DNA of 64,000 bases from Glutamicibacter sp. MNS18 (GTDB lineage: Bacteria; Actinomycetota; Actinomycetes; Actinomycetales; Micrococcaceae): assembly GCF_026107515.2 (NCBI RefSeq), contig NZ_JAPCHW010000010.1, forward strand, positions 1 through 64,000. The letters are read 5' to 3'. The position numbers and the translations under genes were made by a program. The notes beneath the pieces are model-generated. The model was not told the DNA's origin. It worked only from the letters and a program-made list of their open reading frames with translations, and made no database searches. Shown piece by piece: positions 8,863-16,605 of this stretch. Each line of letters opens with the position of its first letter. The first letter of the stretch is position 1.

Positions 8863-8877
8863 TCCCACTTAGTGGGA
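8863..8877. promoter_or_regulatory. Perfect palindrome, probable IclR operator
   Basis: TCCCACTTAGTGGGA is a 15-base perfect palindrome (7-base arms and one central base). Its centre is 33 bases before the CoA-transferase start. It shares TCCCA-N5-TGGGA with the site at 4288-4302, whose centre is 31 bases before the dehydrogenase start. Matching positions in two operons on either side of one IclR gene make this a strong operator candidate. Confidence 0.6.
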
Positions 8878-9066
8878 TTAGCTTCCCTTTGAGCGGTAAG
8901 ACTGTAGCAAGTGATCCGCGACACAGCAAGGGTTTTCCTACCCAGGTTCTGGCAGTCTCGTCTCGTGTATCCGGACGTAGCTGTATGACGTGGGACGATA
9001 CGTGAAACCGGTTGCCGGGAAGGAACCATGGGGAGCTCTGCAGGCTCGGCGAAGTCCAGGGCATGG

Positions 9067-9092
9067 AAAAAGCCCCACGCTTTGCGTGGGGC
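9067..9092 (-). terminator. Rho-independent terminator of the META lipoprotein gene
   Basis: A perfect 9-base stem, GCCCCACGC and GCGTGGGGC, around a 3-base loop. On the minus strand a run of five T follows. It lies 31 bases after the stop of the lipoprotein gene. Confidence 0.75.
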
Positions 9093-9123
9093 ATCCCTGG
9101 ACCGGGGACGTGGATCCGGGTGA

Positions 9124-9489
9124 TTAGTGCCGGTGCAAGGTCCCGATTTCCTCGTCGCCCTGGTTGAATACCCGCAGGGTGTCGCCTTCAACGGTGGCCC
9201 GGTCGATGCCACTGAGCCAGGTATCCACGCCCTCGCAGTACATCCGGGTCGTGGCCACCGGCGCCAGAGTGACCTCGGACCCATCGGCTGTCCATTCACC
9301 CATCAGCCTGTTGCACCCGTCGCTGCCTGAAGCCGTCCCGTCCGGGCTCAGCTCCAGCCATGGTTGGCCCTCATCCTGGCTGCCCCAGATGCCGGGCAAT
9401 GCCACATCCCCGGACGGACCGCTGGAACTGCACGCGGCGGTTGAGATCAGCACGGCGGATAGGACCAGGGCAAGCGCTAAGCGTTTCAT
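9124..9489 (-). CDS. META-domain lipoprotein
   Basis: A 121-residue secreted lipoprotein. The N-terminus is a short positively charged signal with a hydrophobic core and a lipobox, LISTAAC, giving a lipid-modified Cys at about position 20. The mature part has the META (DUF306) signature: GCNRLMGEW followed by ATTRMYCEG. META domains form small beta-sheet proteins, often in heat-shock or envelope-associated lipoproteins; no enzymatic role is known. The start at 9489 (MKRLAL) gives a proper signal peptide, whereas the longer open frame does not. It is a single gene with its own terminator, divergent from the ABC-F gene. Confidence 0.8.
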   Translation of the reverse strand: MKRLALALVLSAVLISTAACSSSGPSGDVALPGIWGSQDEGQPWLELSPDGTASGSDGCNRLMGEWTADGSEVTLAPVATTRMYCEGVDTWLSGIDRATVEGDTLRVFNQGDEEIGTLHRH

Positions 9490-9658
9490 GGTTTCAGGGT
9501 AAACCGCCTCAGTCCATGGCATCCACCCCTTTGAGCGTTTTCCCTGACAGCACGGGCAACCGCCCCTTCCCGCACCACATTTCCAACCGTTGTCCCGTGC
9601 CCAAGCTCTCCCGGAGCATGGTGAAGATCCGCTCGCAGGCAAAACTAGAATGGAGCCC

Positions 9659-11305
9659 ATGAGCGCAACACTCGTGGCCAAGGACCTGACCGGCGGCCAC
9701 GCCCACCGAACCCTGTTTTCCCAGCTGAGCTTCACCCTGTCCCCCGGGGATGTGCTCGGTGTGCTCGGAGCCAACGGCGCCGGGAAGTCCACCCTGCTGC
9801 GGCTGCTGGCCGGTGTGGACGAGCCCCAGGCCGGTTCCGTGTCCACCGCCCCGGACCAGGCGTTCATCGGCTGGATGCCGCAGGAACACGAGCAGATCAC
9901 CGGGGAAACCATCGCGGACTACCTGGCACGACGCACCGGATGCGCCCAGGCAACCACGGCCATGGAAAGCAGCGCCGAACTGCTCGGCAGCGGCACCCCG
10001 GGAGCCGATGACGCCTATTCCGCGGCTTTCGACCATTGGATGGCCTGCGGTGCCATGGACTTGGAGGACCGTGCCCCGGCAGTACTGGCCGAACTGGGTT
10101 TCGATTTGCCCACCGAGACCCTGATGACTGCGCTGTCCGGTGGTCAGGTCGCCCGGGTGGCCCTTGCGGCACTGCTGCTCAGCCGCTTCGACATCGTCTT
10201 ACTGGACGAACCGACCAACGACCTGGATCTGGCCGGGTTGCAGCGACTGGAATCCTTCATCACCTCGCTGCGCACCGGGGTCATTCTGGTCTCCCACGAC
10301 CGCGAGTTCCTGGCCCGGTGCACCACCGGGATTGTTGAGCTGGACCTGGCGCAGAACAAGGTGGCGGTCTATGACGGCGGCTACGAGTCCTACCTGGAGG
10401 AACGGGCGATCAACCGGCGCCATGCCCGTGAGGCCTACGAGCAGTTTGCCGGGCAGAAGGCGGACCTGGTCTCCCGGGCGCGCACCCAGCGGGAATGGTC
10501 CTCCCAGGGCGTGCGCAATGCCATGAAGAAGGCCCCGGACAATGACAAGATCCGCCGCCGGGCCAATACCGAGTCCTCGCAGAAGCAGGCGCAGAAGGTC
10601 CGCCAGATGGAATCGCGGATTGCCCGGTTGGAGGAAGTGGAGGAACCGCGCAAGGAATGGGTGCTGCAGTTCGAGATCGCCGCGGCACCGCGTTCCTCCT
10701 CGGTAGTGTGCACGCTGAACGAGGCCGCACTGAAGCGCGGGGACTTCGTCTTCGGTCCGGTCACGGCCCAGCTCAATGTCGGCGAGCGCATCGGGATCAC
10801 CGGGCCCAATGGTGCGGGCAAGTCGACCCTGCTTAAGCTCCTGCTCGGCCAGCTGACCCCCGATTCCGGTTCCTCCGCGTTGGGCGCCTCCGTGCAGATC
10901 GGGGAAATCGACCAGGCGCGCAGCTACCTGCCCGCCGACTCATTGTTGGGTGAGGCCTTCGAGGATGCGGTGCCGCAGCTTTCCCCGGCCGAGGCGCGTA
11001 CCCTGCTGGCCAAGTTCGGACTGAAAGCGGACCAGACCGCCTCACGGGTGGCAGACCTCTCCCCCGGCGAGCGCACCCGGGCGGGATTGGCGTTGCTGCA
11101 GGGACGCGGGGTCAACCTGCTGGTGTTGGACGAGCCGACCAACCACCTGGATCTGCCGGCCATTGAGCAGCTGGAAGAGGCATTGGAAAACTACGAGGGT
11201 GCCCTGCTGCTGGTCACCCATGACCGGCGGATGCTGGAGAATGTCCGTTTGGACCAGCGCTGGTATGTGGAGCAGGGACAGGTCAGCTTCGGCGTCCATG
11301 GCTGA
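9659..11305 (+). CDS. ABC-F family ATPase (ribosome-associated)
   Basis: A 548-residue protein with two ABC domains and no membrane segments. Domain 1 has Walker A GANGAGKST (about 38), signature LSGGQVARVA and Walker B VLLDEPTNDLDL. Domain 2 has GPNGAGKST (about 382), signature LSPGERTRAG and LLVLDEPTNHLDL. A charged linker between them (KADLVSRARTQREW to KVRQMESRIARL) is the interdomain arm. ABC-F proteins act on the ribosome, in translation control or antibiotic protection. Which subtype this is cannot be told from sequence alone. The ATG at 9659 is chosen; an in-frame ATG three codons earlier is possible. Confidence 0.9.
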   Translation: MSATLVAKDLTGGHAHRTLFSQLSFTLSPGDVLGVLGANGAGKSTLLRLLAGVDEPQAGSVSTAPDQAFIGWMPQEHEQITGETIADYLARRTGCAQATTAMESSAELLGSGTPGADDAYSAAFDHWMACGAMDLEDRAPAVLAELGFDLPTETLMTALSGGQVARVALAALLLSRFDIVLLDEPTNDLDLAGLQRLESFITSLRTGVILVSHDREFLARCTTGIVELDLAQNKVAVYDGGYESYLEERAINRRHAREAYEQFAGQKADLVSRARTQREWSSQGVRNAMKKAPDNDKIRRRANTESSQKQAQKVRQMESRIARLEEVEEPRKEWVLQFEIAAAPRSSSVVCTLNEAALKRGDFVFGPVTAQLNVGERIGITGPNGAGKSTLLKLLLGQLTPDSGSSALGASVQIGEIDQARSYLPADSLLGEAFEDAVPQLSPAEARTLLAKFGLKADQTASRVADLSPGERTRAGLALLQGRGVNLLVLDEPTNHLDLPAIEQLEEALENYEGALLLVTHDRRMLENVRLDQRWYVEQGQVSFGVHG

Positions 11306-11316
11306 TCCCGTGCCCA

Positions 11317-12423
11317 TCAAGGGGTACTTCCTCCCTGGCCGCCGACCTGGTCGATGAGGATCTCGCCTTGCCGATCCACCAGCCTGGTGAACAACTGCTG
11401 CGAGGCCCCGAAAACCACCGCCCAGGCCATGATCTGCGAGGAGGTGTCCAGGGCACTGAGACCCGGGACGAATCCGCCGCGCATGAGCATCAGCCCCAGG
11501 ACCGCGGTGATGGCCCCCGTGGGCAGCTTCATCAGCCCCAGGGTCACGGCCAGGCTGTAGGGGGTCGCCGTCCCCCGGGCCCGGCGCAGCGAGGGGGCAC
11601 CGGCCACCGCGGCAGAGACCAATCCAATGAACAGCACCAGTGGAATGTCCAACGGTGTGACCGTGTTCCCGATCGCCCGGTCGATATCTGCGCTGAGGTC
11701 GGCAGCATCCCCGCTGGTGGTCTCGTCGGTAGCCTGGCTTGCTTCCTGCGGCGGGAACGGATTCTCGTTGATGGGGCACACCACCTTAGCCTGTTCCACC
11801 GGGTTGAAGCACAAGGCCAGGTCTGCCGGTCGTTGCACACCCCAGACTCCCACCGCCGCGGCGATGGCGAACAGCACCACCGTGCACAACATCAGGGTGA
11901 TACGGAAACTGCGCAACCGGGCGTATTCGCGACGATAGGCCAGATGTGCAGCGGCACTGGCGCTCACGATGGTTTCCAGGACCTCGTCCTTCACGTCCTT
12001 GTCCTTGGGACCGCCACATTTCACCAATCCCTCAAAGGCCTTGCGCTGTTCATCGGCTTCGTCCAAATGGTTCACCACGTCCGCATGGATCTTCGCCAGT
12101 CTCCCCAGGACATACTCTGCCGCACCACGCCTGAGCATGAGTTCCTCGGCGGCATGCACCCTGGCCATGGCCGATCCGATGAGCATCGCACCGCGGTTGA
12201 ACCTGAATCTGAGTCTGGTGATGACCTGTTCGGCTGCAGACAAGTGCGCCAGAATCTCCTCATCCAGCTGTTGCTTCTCCTGGTCCACGGTGCCGGCCGG
12301 ATCCGTGCTCTGCAGCCATTTCAATTCACTGCGAAGACGTTCGGCATCTGACAGAACCAGCCTGACCGTGACATTCAGGAATCCCTTCATCTCCGGAAAT
12401 TCTTCAACCTTGCTCTTGGCCAC
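11317..12423 (-). CDS. Membrane protein of unknown function with coiled N-terminal domain
   Basis: A 368-residue protein I do not recognise. Residues 1-170 are soluble, charged and helical (DQEKQQLDEEILAHLSAAEQ, HLDEADEQRKAFEGLVK). About 177-198 is a transmembrane helix (ITLMLCTVVLFAIAAAVGVWGV). Then comes a roughly 70-residue extracytoplasmic stretch with two Cys, followed by two to three more hydrophobic helices near 240-265 and 285-350. It converges with the ABC-F gene, the ends being 11 bases apart. No operon partner is visible. Confidence 0.6.
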   Translation of the reverse strand: MAKSKVEEFPEMKGFLNVTVRLVLSDAERLRSELKWLQSTDPAGTVDQEKQQLDEEILAHLSAAEQVITRLRFRFNRGAMLIGSAMARVHAAEELMLRRGAAEYVLGRLAKIHADVVNHLDEADEQRKAFEGLVKCGGPKDKDVKDEVLETIVSASAAAHLAYRREYARLRSFRITLMLCTVVLFAIAAAVGVWGVQRPADLALCFNPVEQAKVVCPINENPFPPQEASQATDETTSGDAADLSADIDRAIGNTVTPLDIPLVLFIGLVSAAVAGAPSLRRARGTATPYSLAVTLGLMKLPTGAITAVLGLMLMRGGFVPGLSALDTSSQIMAWAVVFGASQQLFTRLVDRQGEILIDQVGGQGGSTP

Positions 12424-12738
12424 GGTGATCAGTCCCCCTACTGCTGCCGGTCTGCTGAGTGTGCCGCCGGAGGCGTTACAGCGGCATTACAGCGTCACGT
12501 GTCCCGTCCTCGGACAGTGCGGATTCCGGTGGCCAGCATCCCTGCCATTTGTGCGTCGCGTCACAATGCGGAGGTGCCCGGCCTGGAACCGCAGGAGCCC
12601 GAACTCCGGCGGACCGCCATCAACTACGGGGTTGAGCCCCAGCCATGCCCGCCTTTGGTCCCACACCTGTACCCCTAAAGTGCGTCATGATCAGCCGTCA
12701 CACAGTCTTTCAACGTAGACTTCAGTCATAGGAGTTGA
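12424..12738. other. Intergenic upstream of the desaturase, no gene seen
   Basis: About 315 bases between two divergent genes. It must hold the promoters of the unknown membrane protein and of the desaturase. I found no ORF with coding character and no clear paired promoter boxes. Confidence 0.4.
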
Positions 12739-12766
12739 GACTTTCAGTTCTTTCGACTGAAAAGTC
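12739..12766 (+). promoter_or_regulatory. Stem-loop in the desaturase leader
   Basis: GACTTTCAGT pairs with ACTGAAAAGTC (one bulged A) around a 7-base loop. It ends 27 bases before the TTG start, just ahead of the GAGG ribosome site. It could be an operator or a temperature-responsive leader hairpin; which one is not visible. Confidence 0.4.
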
Positions 12767-12793
12767 GCCGCTACACACCCGAGGACTTTTTAC

Positions 12794-13906
12794 TTGAGTA
12801 GCACTTCTTCCACTTTGTCCGCTCCCGTCTCGGACCAAAAGTTTGTCCGTCCGGGAGATCCCAAGAGTTTCTTCCATGTCAAGGCCCTTGTCGGGGAAGC
12901 CGGGTTGACCGGCCGACGACGTGGACACTATTTGGGCATGGGCATTGTGTTGCTGGCTTTACTCGGTGGCATCATCACCGGCTTCGTACTGCTCGGCGAT
13001 AGCTGGTTCCAGCTGCTGATGGCCGCCGCCTTGGGTATCCTGCTGACCCAGTTCGCGTTCCTGGCCCATGAGGCCGCGCACCGCCAGATCCTTTCCTCTT
13101 CGAATACCAATGACACGCTGGGCCGCTTCCTGGCAAATGTCGTGGTGGGCATCAGCTACCAGTGGTGGATGAACAAGCACAACAAGCACCACGCGACCCC
13201 CAATACCATCGGCAAGGATCCGGATATCGAGTGGGACACGATCTCCTTCCAGCCGGAAGATGCCCAGCGACAAAAAGGTGTGCTCAAGTGGATCACCGAA
13301 CGCCAGGGTTACCTGTTCTTCCCGTTGCTCACCCTTGAAGGCCTGAACCTGCATTACCAGTCCATCAAGTACCTCTTCGCCGGGGGACGGGTCAAGCGCC
13401 GTGGCCGCGAGATCACCGCAATCGCCCTTCGCCTGTCGATCTACCTGGCAATTGTCTTCACCTTCCTGCCGGTGGGCATGGCCTTCGCCTTCGTCGGTGT
13501 CCAGCTGGCCGTCTTCGGCGTGTACATGGGCGGTTCCTTCGCCCCGAACCACAAGGGCATGCCAATGGTGCCCAAGAACCAGCGCATCGACTTCTTCTCC
13601 CGTCAGGTGCTGACCAGCCGCAACGTGATGGCCAAGAGCCGTTGGGGCAACGAGGTGCTCTCCATCATCTTCGGTGGCCTGAACTTCCAGGTTGAGCACC
13701 ACCTGTTCCCCTCGATGCCACGGGCCAACCTCGCCGCGGTCTCCGAGATCGTGCGCAACTACTGCGCCGAGCACCAGATCCCGTACACGGTGGCCACCGT
13801 CCGCCAGTCCTACGCCCAGGTGATCACCTACCTGAACAAGGTCGGCCTCTCGGCCCGCGACCCGTTCGACTGCCCGATGGTCTCCGGATACCGGCAGTTC
13901 CAGTAA
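12794..13906 (+). CDS. Membrane fatty acid desaturase
   Basis: A 370-residue integral-membrane acyl-lipid desaturase, which introduces a double bond into membrane fatty acyl chains using a di-iron centre. The three histidine boxes are HEAAH (about 92), HNKHH (about 128) and QVEHH followed by LFPS (about 300). Hydrophobic pairs lie at about 48-90 and 210-250. A TTG start at 12794 is used because GAGG lies nine bases upstream. It is a single gene with a leader hairpin and a strong terminator. A role in adjusting membrane fluidity, for example in the cold, is typical of the family; electron donors are not encoded nearby. Confidence 0.9.
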   Translation: MSSTSSTLSAPVSDQKFVRPGDPKSFFHVKALVGEAGLTGRRRGHYLGMGIVLLALLGGIITGFVLLGDSWFQLLMAAALGILLTQFAFLAHEAAHRQILSSSNTNDTLGRFLANVVVGISYQWWMNKHNKHHATPNTIGKDPDIEWDTISFQPEDAQRQKGVLKWITERQGYLFFPLLTLEGLNLHYQSIKYLFAGGRVKRRGREITAIALRLSIYLAIVFTFLPVGMAFAFVGVQLAVFGVYMGGSFAPNHKGMPMVPKNQRIDFFSRQVLTSRNVMAKSRWGNEVLSIIFGGLNFQVEHHLFPSMPRANLAAVSEIVRNYCAEHQIPYTVATVRQSYAQVITYLNKVGLSARDPFDCPMVSGYRQFQ

Positions 13907-13921
13907 GCCCTGTCGTCCTAG

Positions 13922-13978
13922 ACACCAATGCCCGGCACAACCCGGTGACCTTGTCACCTGCGTGCCGGGCAATGGTGT
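13922..13978 (+). terminator. Long hairpin after the desaturase gene
   Basis: ACACCAATGCCCGGCAC pairs with GTGCCGGGCAATGGTGT. A smaller inner hairpin, GGTGAC/GTCACC, lies in the loop. It starts 16 bases after the desaturase stop and has no T-run. Confidence 0.65.
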
Positions 13979-14040
13979 TCCCGGCTTGAAGATCACCTTC
14001 ATCCTAGATGACCGTGAATCCCCGGAAAACGGCAGAGTGC

Positions 14041-14216
14041 CTGGCAACGATTCCGCTGTCGCCGCCCGGCTCAGCTAACGAGTCTTCCAGCACGGAAGCT
14101 GCCGCTCATTTCCACCCAGTACGGAAGCATCGCGCGCTATTGGGCACCGATGATGACAAACCACAGCAGGTTCCTGTCCTCCTCCACCCAAGTATTCTGC
14201 GGATACCGCAGACAAC
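14041..14216 (-). pseudogene. Remnant of an XRE/MmyB-type regulator gene
   Basis: This stretch is a decayed, gapped copy of part of the intact regulator gene at 15741-16523. It aligns with about 15928-16105, the ligand-binding half. Shared runs include CACGGAAGCTGCCG, CGGAAGCATC, ATTGGGCA and AGCAGGTTCC, with scattered substitutions and a gap. No open frame survives. It is evidence of an old duplication or of a lost neighbouring paralogue. Confidence 0.6.
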
Positions 14217-14907
14217 AACGCTTTGCATAACTTGTTTCAACCGATCGGGGCGATCAAGACGGATTCACGCGAACTAGTAGCGAAGAAACCATTCAACCGG
14301 GGCCAGACAGTCCCTGACGATCATGCCCCTGAGAACCCGTCGGTGCCATTGGCGTGCGGGTTCCCCGGGGCTGGCGGGAGCTGAGAGTCAGTCGCGATCC
14401 CTCAGACACGTACATCGCCGCGAGCAGGCACTGGGCGAAGATTTCGCCGACCTTCTCGACGCACGGTGGGTCGTTGGAGATCGTCAAACTCGTCAGTGCG
14501 TTGGGATTCGAGGTCGAATTCCGTCGAGACCCGGATCCCGGTGGACCTGGATGTACCACTGCCTGCAGCCATTTCAGCCTGCAATCCGCACCAAACCGGT
14601 CGTGAACAAGTAAGTCGAATGTGGCGTGTCATCCATCCTGCCCCAGCGGCGTTCGGAAAGCGTGAATAGCAGTTCGTCGCCGTCGGTGCAAAACGTCCGA
14701 CCACCGTGGCTGTGTCCTTCTTGGGCATCCCTCGACGCAGGAACGGATCATGCGTGGGCACAAGGTGAGGACTCGGCAGAATTTCGATTGCAGGTTCACT
14801 ACGTCACTTGTTTTGCGTCGGTCCGAATACTTCGTCCGTCGGTCTCACCAAGCATTCAGACCGATGCATCACGGCACACAACCAGGACTCCAGGTAGGGA
14901 CCCAACT
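14217..14907. other. Unassigned stretch, about 690 bases
   Basis: Short open frames lie on both strands (14293-14559 and 14402-14761 minus, 14354-14605 plus). None has a domain I recognise. The plus frame contains GGSLEIVKLVSALGFEVEF, faintly like the end of an XRE antitoxin, but with no supporting start or helix-turn-helix. It lies between a regulator remnant and a small-protein cassette, so decayed mobile DNA is plausible. Confidence 0.3.
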
Positions 14908-15093
14908 TCAGCCCTGTCGCCGTGCGGTTTGGCGCGCACTGCGTGCCAAAAGCTCCTTGGCCTGGGGTTCACCGTATTTCTTCTCGTACTTTCGAATGAT
15001 CTGCGTAGCCAGCTGCTTTTCGAAGTCAGAAATTGGTTCGGCTTTACCTGAAGCGATTCGTTCGCTCAGGATGCCAGCCTTCCTAGTCTTCAC
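14908..15093 (-). CDS. Small charged protein, 61 residues, unknown
   Basis: A GTG start at 15093 with AGGAG six bases upstream gives VKTRKAGILS to ARQTARRQG, a very basic helical protein (FEKQLATQIIRKYEKKYGEP). The start overlaps the end of the preceding 43-codon frame. A longer open frame begins at 15174, but it lacks this ribosome site. It is the third gene of a tight minus-strand cassette with a small membrane protein. No family is recognised. The basic character could suit nucleic-acid or protein binding; this is speculation. Confidence 0.5.
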   Translation of the reverse strand: MKTRKAGILSERIASGKAEPISDFEKQLATQIIRKYEKKYGEPQAKELLARSARQTARRQG

Positions 15094-15214
15094 GTTTATC
15101 TCCTGCCTTTCCTTCATTATCCTCGACGTTGCCATCTCCGTCGATATCATCTGCAGCAACACCAACCACGACATTCAATAGAAGTTCATCTGCAGTCTTG
15201 CTATGTTTCCCCAT
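15083..15214 (-). CDS. 43-codon acidic small ORF or displaced C-terminus of the upstream gene
   Basis: The ATG at 15214 overlaps the TGA of the upstream membrane-protein gene (TGATG). The product, MGKHSKTADELLLN to KAGDKRED, ends in a very acidic tail (DDIDGDGNVEDNEG). The related protein at 19777-20286 carries, in one continuous frame, a region that aligns (VIRNVLNDLTVDDL) and also an acidic tail. So this may be the true C-terminus separated by a one-base frameshift. The alternative is a translationally coupled separate gene. It has no ribosome site of its own. Confidence 0.45.
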   Translation of the reverse strand: MGKHSKTADELLLNVVVGVAADDIDGDGNVEDNEGKAGDKRED

Positions 15215-15576
15215 CAGGGAAGAATTGATGCGAGCCCGATGGCACGTTCCGTGCTCGCATCGGAAAGCGCAAGGTTAAGCGACCATTCGGCTTGCTTCCA
15301 GAATGCGTCTGCTTCGGCATTCGTCCTGGCCACCGTCGCACTATGAATCGCTGCGGCATAAGCAAGGCTCGCTGCGATGACCGCGAAGATCCCCGCTGCA
15401 GGAGGTCCGGACCAAAACGCTCGCCAGAATGGATCATCCAGAATAAACGGTGGGAGCACTCGGGCCAGGATGAACCCGACCGTGAACATGAGTAAGACCA
15501 ACATTGCTGGTCTAGTGGCATAAGCGGCAACGTTTCGAACCAGGGCCTTGAGCTGTTCCATGTCATCGTTCCCCAT
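15214..15576 (-). CDS. Small membrane protein, 120 residues, paralogue of 19777-20286
   Basis: Two hydrophobic segments (MLVLLMFTVGFILARVLPPF and AAGIFAVIAASLAYAAAI) precede a cytoplasmic segment with ADAFWKQAEWSLNLALSDAS and ERAIGLASILP. The protein encoded at 19777-20286 has the matching ADQWWKRAQYALDLSRSAD and RRTSVELLQAIVP, so the two belong to one family that I cannot name. The ATG at 15576 or the one at 15563 (GGGGA eight bases upstream) could be the start. The frame stops exactly where the relative continues, so either the gene is truncated or its C-terminus is encoded by the overlapping small ORF. Confidence 0.55.
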   Translation of the reverse strand: MGNDDMEQLKALVRNVAAYATRPAMLVLLMFTVGFILARVLPPFILDDPFWRAFWSGPPAAGIFAVIAASLAYAAAIHSATVARTNAEADAFWKQAEWSLNLALSDASTERAIGLASILP

Positions 15577-15740
15577 CTGGGCCTGTCAGCGCATTCGTCG
15601 GCCGATGGTCCTCTATGTTCAATGAGCGATACTTGGAATTTAGCGCATGGAACCGACAGTATCTTCACGCAAGATGGGTTGTTCCGCGCATGCCACCCTT
15701 CGGTTCTCCTTCCAGCAGCGTCGTGGAGGCGGCATTCCGA

Positions 15741-16523
15741 CTAGTCCAGCGGCGCGTAGATCAGCAGCGTCAGATCCGGGGCCTCGGCCGGGGCCAGGTT
15801 GTGCTGTTCATAGCGGGTCAGCCCCTTGACCGGGTGGCGGAACAGCCGCTCGCGGGTGCGGAATCCGGCCACATCACGTTCATTCCAGATCGCCGCGAAT
15901 TCATCTGATGCCTCCGAGACCCGGGCCACGATGCCGCTGTCCCCCGCGGGGGACAGCCAACTACGGGTTTCGGCACGGAAGCTGCCGACAAAACTGCGGC
16001 TCTGTTCCTCCCAGTCCGGAAGCATCTGACGCAATTGGGCATCGGTGAACACCAGCCAAAGCAGGTTCCGGTCCTGCTGAGGCACGGAAGTGATCCGCGG
16101 ATACAGCTGCTCATAGGCCTGGTTCCACCCGATGACGGCCCAATCCGCGGCCAGCAGGAACGCCGGGAAACCCAGGGCATCCAGCAGCCGCTGCAGGGCC
16201 GGGGTCATCCCGCTGGAGCGGGCCGGGGCGATCTCCCCATGGCCACCCAGGGCCAGCAGGTAGGTGGTTTCCACCGGGGAAAGCCGGAACAGCCCGGCCA
16301 GCGCCTGCAGCACCTGCCGTGAGGGGTTGATATCCCGGGCCTGTTCCAGCCACGTGTACCAGGTCACCGACACCCCGGCCAGGGTGGCGACCTCCTCGCG
16401 GCGCAGCCCGCGCACCCTGCCGCGCCCCACCTCAGGCAGGCCGTGGGCCGAGCGATCGGCCCGTGCCCGGCGGCTCTTGAGGAACTCCGCCAGTTCCGCC
16501 CGCCGCTGTTGCCCCGTGTCCAT
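15741..16523 (-). CDS. XRE-family regulator with MmyB-like ligand domain
   Basis: A 260-residue regulator. The N-terminus is an XRE helix-turn-helix (residues about 5-75: LAEFLKSRRARADRS and REEVATLAGVSVTWYTWLEQ). The remainder is the MmyB-like PAS-type ligand-binding domain (FPAFLLAADWAVIGWNQAYE, NLLWLVFTD, SFRAETRSW, FRHPVKGLTRYEQH). MmyB-type regulators are common in actinobacteria, and some bind fatty acids. The start at 16523 follows an AGGAAG-containing leader. It is divergent from ilvD, with 82 bases between the starts and an AGTAC palindrome in the gap. A degraded copy of this gene lies at 14041-14216. Confidence 0.85.
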   Translation of the reverse strand: MDTGQQRRAELAEFLKSRRARADRSAHGLPEVGRGRVRGLRREEVATLAGVSVTWYTWLEQARDINPSRQVLQALAGLFRLSPVETTYLLALGGHGEIAPARSSGMTPALQRLLDALGFPAFLLAADWAVIGWNQAYEQLYPRITSVPQQDRNLLWLVFTDAQLRQMLPDWEEQSRSFVGSFRAETRSWLSPAGDSGIVARVSEASDEFAAIWNERDVAGFRTRERLFRHPVKGLTRYEQHNLAPAEAPDLTLLIYAPLD

Positions 16524-16540
16524 GGCGACCCCGCTTCCTG

Positions 16541-16560
16541 TTAGTACCAGTACTAGTATC
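16541..16560. promoter_or_regulatory. Overlapping palindromes between the XRE regulator and ilvD
   Basis: AGTAC-CA-GTACT at 16543-16554 is followed directly by AGTATC, so AGTACT/AGTA repeats overlap. This is the only dyad in the 82-base divergent gap. It is the likely operator for the regulator and may affect ilvD too. Confidence 0.45.
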
Positions 16561-16605
16561 AACGCCGTCTCGATTCCGCACCAAGATTTGTGATCTGATT
16601 ATCCA

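Noticed and set aside
14354-14605. Plus-strand frame with an antitoxin-like tail (SLEIVKLVSALGFEVEF)
   Set aside because: Similarity to XRE antitoxin ends is faint, with no helix-turn-helix and no start; kept only as unassigned DNA.
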